In this document: piece after piece, positions 26,216-34,070 of the stretch
Layout: every line of letters starts with the position of its first letter
Numbering within the stretch: position 1 is the first letter of the stretch
Virus record (IMG/VR): IMGVR_UViG_3300028883_000033
Span: 1 to 64,000 of that record
Source of the DNA: a virus
DNA: 64,000 nt
Direction: 5' to 3' (one strand)
Position numbers and translations under genes: made by a program
Notes under the pieces: generated by a model
The model's database searches: none
Told to the model about the DNA's origin: nothing
The model's input: the letters and a program-made list of their open reading frames with translations, nothing else

Positions 26216-29200
26216 TTACCCCATTATGAACGAAGAATGCATACCAATATCTTCTGGATCGTTTGCTACGTAATCTTCGATTTCCATGTCCAGTTCTTCC
26301 TTCAACTCAGTCGCTTTAGTCATTAGGTCTGCAGCATTCAGAGAAACACCACCACCCGCTCCAGGCAACGAGGCGTACTTACCACGAATCTGTGCTAGAG
26401 TTTCCATCGCCTTCATCAATGAGTACCGTTTGATCCAGGTGCGTACCCAACGATCTTTGAGGATTGATTGTTCCGTTCGCTCGATAGTAACATCAAGAAG
26501 GATTCGTTCCGGCACGGTAAAGGATTGATAAAAACTCAACACGCGCTCACTCTCATTCCAATGATACACAAGACGAGTAGCAAACAAATGTTCTAACTGT
26601 TCAACATACTCACTAACCAAATGGTAACTGAGTAGGTCAAACGTTCCCATGTTATACAAGTGCTGAAGAACAATCTGGCCGTACACCCCCGCACCATGAG
26701 CCGAACTCAGGAAGGCGGATGTAAAACGATACGCAGACATAACAGTTACTATTTTATGGAACCCGCATGTTCTATCTGTTAGTTTGTAGTGTTGGTATCC
26801 TGGCTGGATATCCAGGAAGAAAGCACTACGTTGATATGCAATGGATGTTCTCTGTCGAATCGTCTCCAATGCAAAATCAATGGCTTCGTTAATTTGTTTT
26901 GGTGTCAGTTCAACTTCAACGACTGGATATCCAAGCTGCGAGCGGACCCAATCAGCAATCTGACGACGCTCGTCCGGAGATCCATCATCACCAACACCCA
27001 ACTGCTCGTATGTTGGTAGTTCATGAACACCATCATCACCATACGAGTGTCGAAGGAGCCCACCAGGTGGAACTAGGTAACTGAACAGGAACGTATCAGG
27101 CCCGACCGTCGTTGGCGGAACATTGACGTTCTCATAATCTTTGTAGTGACAGCATACGGTGTCAAGACCGGCATCACCTGTCGCTATACCTTCATACACT
27201 GCATAATTGGTTCCTTCCGGAATCAAGATCATGATCATCTTGTTGCTACCGGTTCCCGTTGTGTGCAGCGTCAAGTTACCGTTACTATCAATAATAGCTT
27301 CTGCTATAGGAGTAGCTGGAACCCACTCGCCCTGATTAGACAGAGGATCATCAACACGGTCTGGATTACGAACCCACTCCATCAACACATCGTTGGTTGA
27401 ATCGTACCAAACATCTCCATGTTTTGGGTAGTATGGAGATGTTGAAAATGGTACCGCAACCCATGAGGCACCGATGCGTTGGTAAAGAGCATCGTTCGTT
27501 GAGTCGTACCAGAACGTGCCTGCAGGAATAATTGTAGGATCAACCTCACTGTCGACAGGGTCAATAGCAACCCACGCAGCTGGACTTCCACTCCATACGA
27601 ACCACGTATTAGTAGCAGTATTGTGCCATGCGGTTCCTAAAATCGGTTGAGTCGGATCAGTTGGGTATTCGATATGTGTCACATCTAACCAACGAACACC
27701 ATCCCAACGTTTCATCTCTTTAGTGTCAGGGTTGTACCACAACTCACCATAATCAAGAACTGGTTGTGAATAAGGATCTGTAGCTGATTGCGTGAATTCG
27801 CCTACTTCATCCCACTCCCCATTAACGGAGTCCCACTTGTACAAACGATCAGTAGTATTATCCCACCACAGGTCGCAAGATTCGGTGTTACGAGGATCTT
27901 CTGGCCAGATAAGAACAGGAACATCGACCCACCCAATAGGAGAACCGGTGTCACTCCATTCTTTCAATTCTTCTGTGTTAGGATTGTACCACAGATCCCC
28001 ATCTACCAGCGTTGAGCCGCCAATGGATGGATCTGCAATAGAGTTGATGAACGTAACGGCGGTGAAGTCGAGAGGCGACCCTCCATACACCAGCAATTCC
28101 TCTGTACTATCATTGTACCAGTATGTTCCAACGTTTAGTGTATTCGGTGGAGTATCCCACTGAATAGCATATGTGGTTTCCCACTGTTCGAAGTCATGGT
28201 TCCAGTGATTGAGGACTACGTTAGTTTCATCGTACCAGTAAACACTACAATTAGGAACTGGTTTTGTTAACGGATCTATATTCTGAACATGAACGACTTC
28301 TTCACACCACGTTTCTGTGCAGTACCGATAAGCATTAGTTCCATCAAACCAGAAGTCATCCCCCATCGTTAGGTTAGTCGGATCCTCAACATATCCAATA
28401 ACACTAACAGGATTCCAACTTAGAGGAGATCCAGTGTATAGATTAAGAGCGCCTGTGACTGGGTTATGCCAATAGCTTCCTGACACAACAGCCGATGGGT
28501 CGGTTGGTTCGATTAGCGCATCGACAGGTTGATTGTTTGTTCCATCCCATTGATAGAGAGTTTCACCATCCCAGTAATAACGACCCTGATCGGGTGGTAC
28601 TGGAGAATGCGGAGGATTTCCTGACTGCGCAATAGCGCTGTTGATAGCATCAAGAAGATCCTGGTACGTTCCGAGGTTTGTACCATCTTCTGAAACTTTT
28701 ACAATACGGCTTGTGCTTTGGTTAGGGAAATTCGTATTAACTTCGAATTCAAATTCGTAAGTCATTCCCGGAACAAGACCGGTGCCGTCGGTTGGCAGAG
28801 CTCCGTTTCCGTTATTGAGCACAACGGTTTGAGATGCTGGTGTTCCTGGATCAGTTACATTGCCAAAATCAGCTGAGTATGCACGTTGACCGTCCCGATG
28901 GTAACGCCCCTGACAATCAACAGCGTATCCAACCACGAAGTAGCTTGTTCGTGGTTTAAGTCCATGAATAACAAAGCTCGTTGTTAGTTGCTCGCCTCGA
29001 GATTTCTGTTCGCCTTCATAGAAAGCACCAACAACAAGAGCGCCGTTGATTCTATCGCCAACGTGAACATCAGAATCTGCTTGAGCGTCAGCTTCATATA
29101 TTGTTCCGTCTTGAGGAGCATGATTTATAGTTAGTGGAGCTTCACTTAAAAGAACAACCATGCCACAGTATGCACCCGGGCTATCAGAAGCACAGCCAAG

Positions 29201-29335
29201 CATTGGCGCTGGAATATTCCATCGCACCGTTCCTTGTCCTGTTTGAGGGTCACCTGGAGAAAACGTTAGAGCGATAGTATCGCCTTCATGTTTAATTTGT
29301 TCAGGTGTATCGTTTGGCGAGTCAAATGCGCCCAT
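26216..29335 (-). CDS. 13: Neck protein gp13-like with large repeat extension
   Basis: 1039 aa (T4 gp13 is 309). Only the last 280 residues (LGYPVVEVELTPKQINEAID, FFLDIQPGYQHYKLTDRT, RWVRTWIKRYSLMKAMETLAQ) look like the gp13 neck protein. Upstream are an Fn3-like domain (about 20-160; LKPRTSYFVVGYAVD) and about nine tandem units of 45-50 aa with the pattern G..WYN..T.EL..W.G..W..V...DP. Four units carry GSP at the hairpin turn. Inference: neck ring with projecting beta-hairpin repeats, perhaps a collar or whisker-like adsorption structure. First gene of its late operon. Confidence 0.8.
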   Translation of the reverse strand: MGAFDSPNDTPEQIKHEGDTIALTFSPGDPQTGQGTVRWNIPAPMLGCASDSPGAYCGMVVLLSEAPLTINHAPQDGTIYEADAQADSDVHVGDRINGALVVGAFYEGEQKSRGEQLTTSFVIHGLKPRTSYFVVGYAVDCQGRYHRDGQRAYSADFGNVTDPGTPASQTVVLNNGNGALPTDGTGLVPGMTYEFEFEVNTNFPNQSTSRIVKVSEDGTNLGTYQDLLDAINSAIAQSGNPPHSPVPPDQGRYYWDGETLYQWDGTNNQPVDALIEPTDPSAVVSGSYWHNPVTGALNLYTGSPLSWNPVSVIGYVEDPTNLTMGDDFWFDGTNAYRYCTETWCEEVVHVQNIDPLTKPVPNCSVYWYDETNVVLNHWNHDFEQWETTYAIQWDTPPNTLNVGTYWYNDSTEELLVYGGSPLDFTAVTFINSIADPSIGGSTLVDGDLWYNPNTEELKEWSDTGSPIGWVDVPVLIWPEDPRNTESCDLWWDNTTDRLYKWDSVNGEWDEVGEFTQSATDPYSQPVLDYGELWYNPDTKEMKRWDGVRWLDVTHIEYPTDPTQPILGTAWHNTATNTWFVWSGSPAAWVAIDPVDSEVDPTIIPAGTFWYDSTNDALYQRIGASWVAVPFSTSPYYPKHGDVWYDSTNDVLMEWVRNPDRVDDPLSNQGEWVPATPIAEAIIDSNGNLTLHTTGTGSNKMIMILIPEGTNYAVYEGIATGDAGLDTVCCHYKDYENVNVPPTTVGPDTFLFSYLVPPGGLLRHSYGDDGVHELPTYEQLGVGDDGSPDERRQIADWVRSQLGYPVVEVELTPKQINEAIDFALETIRQRTSIAYQRSAFFLDIQPGYQHYKLTDRTCGFHKIVTVMSAYRFTSAFLSSAHGAGVYGQIVLQHLYNMGTFDLLSYHLVSEYVEQLEHLFATRLVYHWNESERVLSFYQSFTVPERILLDVTIERTEQSILKDRWVRTWIKRYSLMKAMETLAQIRGKYASLPGAGGGVSLNAADLMTKATELKEELDMEIEDYVANDPEDIGMHSSFIMG

Positions 29336-29363
29336 AATTCCACACTCCTATAGCATTTAGGAG

Positions 29364-29371
29364 TATTTATG
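29364..29371 (-). promoter_or_regulatory. Late promoter (CATAAATA) for neck operon
   Basis: CATAAATA on the minus strand, 28 bases upstream of the gp13-like ATG with AGGAG between. Confidence 0.65.
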
Positions 29372-29391
29372 AGCGGTTAAATGCAGAATGG

Positions 29392-29727
29392 TTAGTTTTC
29401 TTCTCGTGTATTGCGGAGGAGCCATTTCAACAATCGTTCACCTTGCCACAATGATTTGTACTCATCATCCGTAGGGTGTTCGTTTACACCATCGAACTTG
29501 ATGCTGAGAATTGTTGGGTTGTCCGTGTTTTCATAAAGCCACTCAACAAAGATTTTGTGCTTAGGCTTTAGATTAACGTATTCCTTCTCTTCCTTAGATT
29601 CACCAACGACAAGTTTGCAGTATTTGCGAACAGTGTACTCTGCAGTACGCTTAGGTGTTCGGTTTACTGCCTCGCGCAGTTTTTCTTTAGAATCAAGATA
29701 CTGTTTAAATGTCAGTTTCTTTCCCAT
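29392..29727 (-). CDS. Hypothetical protein between capsid and neck genes
   Basis: 111 aa from the ATG at 29725-29727 (a TTG one codon earlier is less likely). Basic, helical N-terminus (LTFKQYLDSKEKLREAVN) of a kind often seen in small T4-like phage proteins, and a C-terminal WQGERLLKWLLRNTREE helix. Not recognised. Bounded by late promoters on both sides, hence a late gene. Possible head or neck accessory. Confidence 0.6.
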   Translation of the reverse strand: MGKKLTFKQYLDSKEKLREAVNRTPKRTAEYTVRKYCKLVVGESKEEKEYVNLKPKHKIFVEWLYENTDNPTILSIKFDGVNEHPTDDEYKSLWQGERLLKWLLRNTREEN

Positions 29728-29755
29728 CAATGTCTCGCAGGTTGAATGATTGTTT

Positions 29756-29763
29756 TATTTATT
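29756..29763 (-). promoter_or_regulatory. Late promoter (AATAAATA)
   Basis: AATAAATA on the minus strand, 28 bases upstream of the 111-aa gene. A second element, GATAAATA, lies at 29813-29820. Confidence 0.55.
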
Positions 29764-29812
29764 TCTGGAGAGTATTAAATCTTAGTATTTCACCCGATGG
29801 GATATCTTACAG

Positions 29813-29820
29813 TATTTATC
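29813..29820 (-). promoter_or_regulatory. Upstream late promoter candidate (GATAAATA)
   Basis: GATAAATA on the minus strand just downstream of the capsid terminator, giving tandem late promoters for the 111-aa gene. Confidence 0.5.
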
Positions 29821-29837
29821 ACAAGAACGTCAACCAT

Positions 29838-29865
29838 AAAAAACCCGGCCGAAGCCGGGTTTTTT
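29838..29865 (-). terminator. Strong terminator after major capsid gene
   Basis: AAAAAACCCGGC, four-base loop, GCCGGGTTTTTT. The A/T flanks make it bidirectional in form. It lies 23 bases after the capsid stop codon. Confidence 0.93.
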
Positions 29866-29888
29866 GTTTGCACTTCTGTGCGTTCCGA

Positions 29889-31400
29889 TTAACGGAGATC
29901 CAAAGCCTGAACCTTGATCTTACCGTAGTAGTCGGAGCTGTTACCCAGAGATGTTTCAGTGTTAACGAACACCGCTTTACCGTAGCGAGTCATCAGAGAG
30001 ACAACTGGCTGGAAGGTAGTTGGGTGAACAACAACACCGGAGCTCATCAGTGGGATGTATGGGCAGTAGAAGTAACCGGTATCAGTTTCACCGTTACCGC
30101 CTTTGTAACCCATCAGCATAACATCGTCTACAGAACCAGCAGGAGAACCGCCGTCGCCCAGTGCAATACCTGCACCAGACTGGTTCCACAAGTGGCTGTA
30201 AACTTTGATTGTGCCGTTCAGTGTACCAACCATCTGGGTGTTGTTAGGACCTTTGAAGGAACCTTCAACAGCTGGTGCGAAGACAGACTTAGCAGCAGAC
30301 TGCAGAACAGATACCATCAGAGGAGAAACAACCATGAAGTTAGCTGCACCACGACGTGTCTTACGAGCGATCTCGTTAGCAACACGGTTGACGATTACGC
30401 CCAGGTTAGCCAGACGGTCACCAACGTATGCTGGGGTGTAGTTACCACCAGTACCGTAAGCACCACCAGCAGCACCGTCGAAGGTTTCAACAGTACCAGC
30501 CAGAGCGAACAGGTCAGAGATGATTTCGTAGTCGATTTCCTGAACGATCTCAGCTGACAGAGCCTGAGTCATTTCAGATTCCAGATCCAGACCGTGCTGT
30601 GCATTCAGATCCTGCATAGCCTCGATGGTCCAACCAGCCTGCAGCTTACGAGAACCTGCTTCAACTGCCTGAGACACAACGTCCAGAGTCATCTTACGAC
30701 CACCGTTACCTTCCATGTAGGAACCGGAACCACCACGCAGGGAACCAGCTACTGACTTGAAGTAGTTAGCAGCACGGTCACCAGAAGAGTTGGTGCCAAG
30801 CTCACCAGCAGAACCTGGGTCAGCATGTGGGCCAAAGCCGTAAATGCCGTTACCTGGGTCACCAGCGGTATCGTGCGCAGGCATGCTTGATGGCCATGCA
30901 CGGCCTTCAGCAGTTGCTGCAGCGATATCTGGGTTCTTTTCAGAACCAACACCGATACCAGAAGAACCTGGAGGTGCGTCAGCGCCGATGCTAGAGCTGT
31001 AGAAGTGACGGATTGGTGAAACGTTACCGAAAACTTCATCGTTAGGTGCTACGTTGTTTGGAGCGCCGTATGGGTTGCGAGTAGCATCACCAGTAACAGC
31101 TTCAGCGTAACGATAACGAAGTGTGTATGCCAGGCCAACAGGACCGGACATTGGCTGTACGCCAACCAGTTCGGTAGCGATTGTGCCAGGAATGATACGA
31201 CGAATCATCGGGATCAGGATCTTACGGAAACCTGCGATGTCGTGCGCCTGTGTAACGCCTGCGCCGCCTGCTGCACTTTCAGAGATCAATTGATTCTTCT
31301 GGTTTTCCAGCAGAGGAGCGACGATTTCTTGTTTACGTGCGTCCAAACCTTCAAGCAGTGCGCCTTTAGTTTCGGACCAGTTTTCAAACATGTCGTTCAT
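29889..31400 (-). CDS. 23: Major capsid protein (T4 gp23 type)
   Basis: 503 aa (T4 gp23 is 521). Family order: N-terminal propeptide, FRKILIPMIRRIIPGTIATELVG-type segment, GVQPMSGPVGL, a Gly-rich surface insertion, then RRGAANFMVVSP, YKGGNGETDTGYFYCPYIPLM-type C-terminal block and FVNTETSLGNSSDYYGKI. The motif I39-S40-E41 fits the (I/L)-x-E consensus of the gp21 protease, so maturation after E41 is likely. One GSP tripeptide sits at a loop. SD AAGGGAG. Forms the hexamers of the head. Confidence 0.96.
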   Translation of the reverse strand: MNDMFENWSETKGALLEGLDARKQEIVAPLLENQKNQLISESAAGGAGVTQAHDIAGFRKILIPMIRRIIPGTIATELVGVQPMSGPVGLAYTLRYRYAEAVTGDATRNPYGAPNNVAPNDEVFGNVSPIRHFYSSSIGADAPPGSSGIGVGSEKNPDIAAATAEGRAWPSSMPAHDTAGDPGNGIYGFGPHADPGSAGELGTNSSGDRAANYFKSVAGSLRGGSGSYMEGNGGRKMTLDVVSQAVEAGSRKLQAGWTIEAMQDLNAQHGLDLESEMTQALSAEIVQEIDYEIISDLFALAGTVETFDGAAGGAYGTGGNYTPAYVGDRLANLGVIVNRVANEIARKTRRGAANFMVVSPLMVSVLQSAAKSVFAPAVEGSFKGPNNTQMVGTLNGTIKVYSHLWNQSGAGIALGDGGSPAGSVDDVMLMGYKGGNGETDTGYFYCPYIPLMSSGVVVHPTTFQPVVSLMTRYGKAVFVNTETSLGNSSDYYGKIKVQALDLR

Positions 31401-31441
31401 TTTATTACTCCCTTAGTAATTTAGTTAAGTTCGAAAAGTTA

Positions 31442-32374
31442 TTAGCCTGTGATTCCAGCCAGACGACGCAGATGTGCTAGTTTAGCTGCTTCCGCACGCT
31501 TAGCATCTTCGTCAACGCTTTCTTCCAGGACTTCTTCTGTATCACCAGTGACGGCTATGCCTTCTTTAACTGGTGTTGCTTTCTTCTCTTCGCCCTCAGC
31601 TAGTACTTTGCCTTCCTTCTCTGAGTCAGCGGCGTCATGAGACGTCTCACGAAGCACACGGCCAATAAAGACGTTGTATGCTTCTTCTAGGTTATTGGTA
31701 TCAACATTTTTCAGGATAGCTTCCATAACCTCACGTGAACGACCGGAGAGAGGAGATAGGACTGCGACCATCTTCTCTTTGCGTTCCATATTGGCCAGCT
31801 TGCGCTCAGCTTCTTCAAGCTGTGATTCAGTATCAGCCAGACGCTCTTCAGTTTCACGTAGGGTTGCTTCGGCAGATTCTTCATCTGCGTAGGTGGAAGT
31901 GAACTCTTCAGCAAATGCTTCGAAGATTTTACGACCGAATTCATTCTTGCGAACGACTTCGATGTCTTCTTTGAGTTCTTCGATTTCTGCAGCCAGACGG
32001 ATTTCAAGGAAAGAATCAATTTTTTCGACAAGATCGCCAAGATCGCTTTTCAGCTCATCTGCCATAGCAGCTTTCGCTTCAACAATCTTTTCAGCATACT
32101 CGGCTTCCAAATCACGGAAACGCTCGATGTCTTCTTTTAGCTCGTCGATCTCGTTTTCGAGGTATTCACCAACTTTGGTGTCAATAGCTTCGATCAGAGT
32201 ATCTTTCTCCTGAACCCACTGTTCAGTTAATTCCGCACGAACGTCAGCAGCTGCTTCATCCTTTGCAGCTGCAATCGCTTCGTCCAATTGCGTCTTGAAC
32301 GCTTCTTCCAGTTCCGTTTTTGTATCCTCGGAAAGGACTTCAGCCTCAAGGAGTTTTTGCAGCAACTCGTTCAT
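31442..32374 (-). CDS. 22: Prohead core scaffold (T4 gp22 type)
   Basis: 310 aa (T4 gp22 is 269). Almost entirely Glu/Lys/Ala-rich coiled coil (EIEELKEDIEVVRKNE, RLADTESQLEEAERKLANME), as expected of a scaffolding core that is degraded by the prohead protease. It starts MNELLQKLLEAEVLSEDTK and ends RLAGITG. SD AAGGAG, consensus late promoter upstream, and the capsid gene follows after 41 bases. Confidence 0.9.
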   Translation of the reverse strand: MNELLQKLLEAEVLSEDTKTELEEAFKTQLDEAIAAAKDEAAADVRAELTEQWVQEKDTLIEAIDTKVGEYLENEIDELKEDIERFRDLEAEYAEKIVEAKAAMADELKSDLGDLVEKIDSFLEIRLAAEIEELKEDIEVVRKNEFGRKIFEAFAEEFTSTYADEESAEATLRETEERLADTESQLEEAERKLANMERKEKMVAVLSPLSGRSREVMEAILKNVDTNNLEEAYNVFIGRVLRETSHDAADSEKEGKVLAEGEEKKATPVKEGIAVTGDTEEVLEESVDEDAKRAEAAKLAHLRRLAGITG

Positions 32375-32438
32375 TGTGTAGTCTCCTTAGTAGTTTAGAT
32401 CTGTAACGTGTTATGTAACGTACATTTTTACACATTAT

Positions 32439-32446
32439 TATTTATA
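32439..32446 (-). promoter_or_regulatory. Consensus late promoter (TATAAATA) for scaffold-capsid
   Basis: Perfect TATAAATA on the minus strand directly after the protease-operon terminator; drives gp22 and gp23. Confidence 0.75.
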
Positions 32447-32464
32447 ATGGGGAGGTCTACCAAC

Positions 32465-32496
32465 AAAAAAGTCGCGGGGCGAACCGCGACTTTTTT
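32465..32496 (-). terminator. Rho-independent terminator after prohead protease gene
   Basis: AAAAAAGTCGCGG, six-base loop, CCGCGACTTTTTT; symmetric A/T flanks. Lies 43 bases after the protease stop. Confidence 0.93.
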
Positions 32497-32539
32497 CTTA
32501 TAGAACAAGAAGTTATGTTTTAGAAGTTTTTTCGGATTT

Positions 32540-33178
32540 TTACTTGCGTTTCGCGAACATGCCTTCGCTAAGCCACTTCATAATCTCTTTCTTGAAGTAT
32601 TTTTGCGCTGCATTATCGTGGCGAATAGCCTCAGCTAAGTCGACCACATTATGTCCGTTTCTTGCAAGCTCTAACGACTCTTGTATCGTCTGTGGATACG
32701 CGTTAGGTGCTGACGGTTGGGCGACAATGTCAACCGTCACGAATTGGAAGCCTGTTACGCCACCAGATTCATTCACCTGTCCCGCTCCACGTGAGGAAAC
32801 ACCAAGACCGACACCAGCGCCAACAAGTTCTTTGGCGATGTTGCCCATTGGGGTGCTGAGTAGTCGAGCTTTACCGTATGCGTTTGATCCATCCATCTTC
32901 ATCTCAGTGATCACATGAGACACACGGTCCAGGTTGATCGTTAGAGATTGTGGGTGATCAAGCTCTCCCATGATACCATTACGTTCTTTAATGGTAGCCT
33001 GAGCAATTTTCACAGCTTCGTTAATCTCTTTGGAAGGATAAACACGACCGTTACGGTTCTTGATATCAGCCTGCATAAAAATGCCTGACAGATACGTGTT
33101 CAAACCATCCTTAGAACTTTCTGTGATGATATTTGCTTCTGTTGGAAGAAGCTCTTCTACTAGCAATTCCGTTTTCAT
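32540..33178 (-). CDS. 21: Prohead core protein protease (T4 gp21 type)
   Basis: 212 aa, the same length as T4 gp21. Catalytic His in GELDHPQS (H75) and Ser in GLGVSSRGAG (S128/S129) match the herpesvirus-like prohead protease site. NRNGRVYP and VDIVAQPSAPNAYP are conserved family segments. Cleaves scaffold, core and capsid propeptides. It lies 15 bases downstream of the gp68-like core gene; SD AAGGAA. Confidence 0.95.
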   Translation of the reverse strand: MKTELLVEELLPTEANIITESSKDGLNTYLSGIFMQADIKNRNGRVYPSKEINEAVKIAQATIKERNGIMGELDHPQSLTINLDRVSHVITEMKMDGSNAYGKARLLSTPMGNIAKELVGAGVGLGVSSRGAGQVNESGGVTGFQFVTVDIVAQPSAPNAYPQTIQESLELARNGHNVVDLAEAIRHDNAAQKYFKKEIMKWLSEGMFAKRK

Positions 33179-33193
33179 AGTAGTTTCCTTAGA

Positions 33194-33841
33194 TTAGTCT
33201 TTAGTTCCCATAGAGCGCTTGCCGCGGCCATCGTCAAACTTGCTGACTTTGCCCTTATCGGCTCCTGCATGGAACTCGGGACCACGTGCCTTGGTGTCAT
33301 TAGACTTCTTAGGCTTCTTTCTCAGGCTGTCGCCTTCGATCTTGCCTTTATCTGCGCCTTCTTTGAACTCAGGACCACGTGCCTTGGTGTCATTAGACTT
33401 CTTAGGCTTGTCACGTAGGCTATTGCCACTGATCTTGCCTTTGTCAGCACCAGCATGGAATTCAGGACCACGAGCTTTAGTCAGGTTAGCGTGAGGGTTA
33501 GTAGAGCTTTCCTTCACGTCTTCCTTCTTATCTTTCTTGCTGTCCTTCTCGTCTTTTTCGTCTTTTTCGTCTTTGTCTTCAGCTGCATCTTCTGCAGATT
33601 CGTCTTCATCGCCATCATCGTCGATGTCTGCGAAGTCAGGTTTTTCGCCCTTCTTCTCACCGAGAATCAGATGACGAGTCTTTTCTTGAAGATAGTTGTG
33701 AAGATGTTCAGCAGCTGCATCCGAGTCGCCAGCAATCAGCGCTTCGACCATTTTATGGACAGCATTGATCTTCTTCTCAGAGTTTTCGCCTTTATTCACC
33801 TTACGAACTTTCTTGTCGTAATCTTTGTCGCCACGTGCCAT
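33194..33841 (-). CDS. Prohead core protein (gp68-like) with triple repeat
   Basis: 215 aa (T4 gp68 is 141). The N-terminal helix VHKMVEALIAGDSDAAAEHLHNYL resembles that of the small core protein encoded just upstream (FHDYLQGK). A very acidic/basic middle (DIDDDGDEDE; KDEKDEKD) is followed by three copies of T-K-A-R-G-P-E-F-x-x-G-A-D-K-G-K-(I/V), two of them continuing to a KPKKSND spacer. Its place between gp67- and gp21-like genes supports a prohead core role. Repeat number could vary by recombination. Confidence 0.72.
   Translation of the reverse strand: MARGDKDYDKKVRKVNKGENSEKKINAVHKMVEALIAGDSDAAAEHLHNYLQEKTRHLILGEKKGEKPDFADIDDDGDEDESAEDAAEDKDEKDEKDEKDSKKDKKEDVKESSTNPHANLTKARGPEFHAGADKGKISGNSLRDKPKKSNDTKARGPEFKEGADKGKIEGDSLRKKPKKSNDTKARGPEFHAGADKGKVSKFDDGRGKRSMGTKD
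33279..33316. repeat. 38-bp direct repeat, copy 1
   Basis: Identical over 38 bases to 33372-33409, with a 93-base period. It encodes the repeated TKARGPEF/KPKKSND region of the core protein. A third, diverged copy lies near 33460. Confidence 0.9.
33372..33409. repeat. 38-bp direct repeat, copy 2
   Basis: Second perfect copy of the repeat at 33279-33316; recent duplication or gene conversion is implied by the identity. Confidence 0.9.
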
Positions 33842-33847
33842 TTTGTT

Positions 33848-34024
33848 TTACTCCTCGTCGGGTGTTTCATCTGAAGCATCCGAAGCTGACTCCTTTTCTG
33901 GTGCGGTTCCCATGACATCCTGCATTTTACCCTGTAGGTAATCATGGAAATCCACCTGAGCTTGCTCGGGCTTCTGGTTAATCAAGTTATCCAGCATGTT
34001 CTGGAGTTTGTCCTTATCAGACAT
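33848..34024 (-). CDS. Small prohead core protein (gp67-like)
   Basis: A 58-aa frame, ATG at 34022-34024, TAA at 33848-33850. Start MSDKDKLQNMLDNLIN, then QVDFHDYLQGKMQDVMG and an acidic Ser/Asp/Glu tail (SDASDETPDEE). T4 gp67 is 80 aa, also acidic and coded between portal and gp68, so position and composition agree. SD AGGAGGGTAGG and a CATAAATA promoter precede it. Six bases separate it from the larger core gene. Confidence 0.75.
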   Translation of the reverse strand: MSDKDKLQNMLDNLINQKPEQAQVDFHDYLQGKMQDVMGTAPEKESASDASDETPDEE

Positions 34025-34037
34025 GTTCCTACCCTCC

Positions 34038-34045
34038 TATTTATG
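34038..34045 (-). promoter_or_regulatory. Late promoter (CATAAATA) for core-protease genes
   Basis: CATAAATA on the minus strand 13 bases upstream of the small core protein ATG, with AGGAGGG between; reads the two core genes and the protease up to the terminator at 32465. Confidence 0.65.
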
Positions 34046-34070
34046 ATAGTCTGTGTATTTAGGTTATAAA

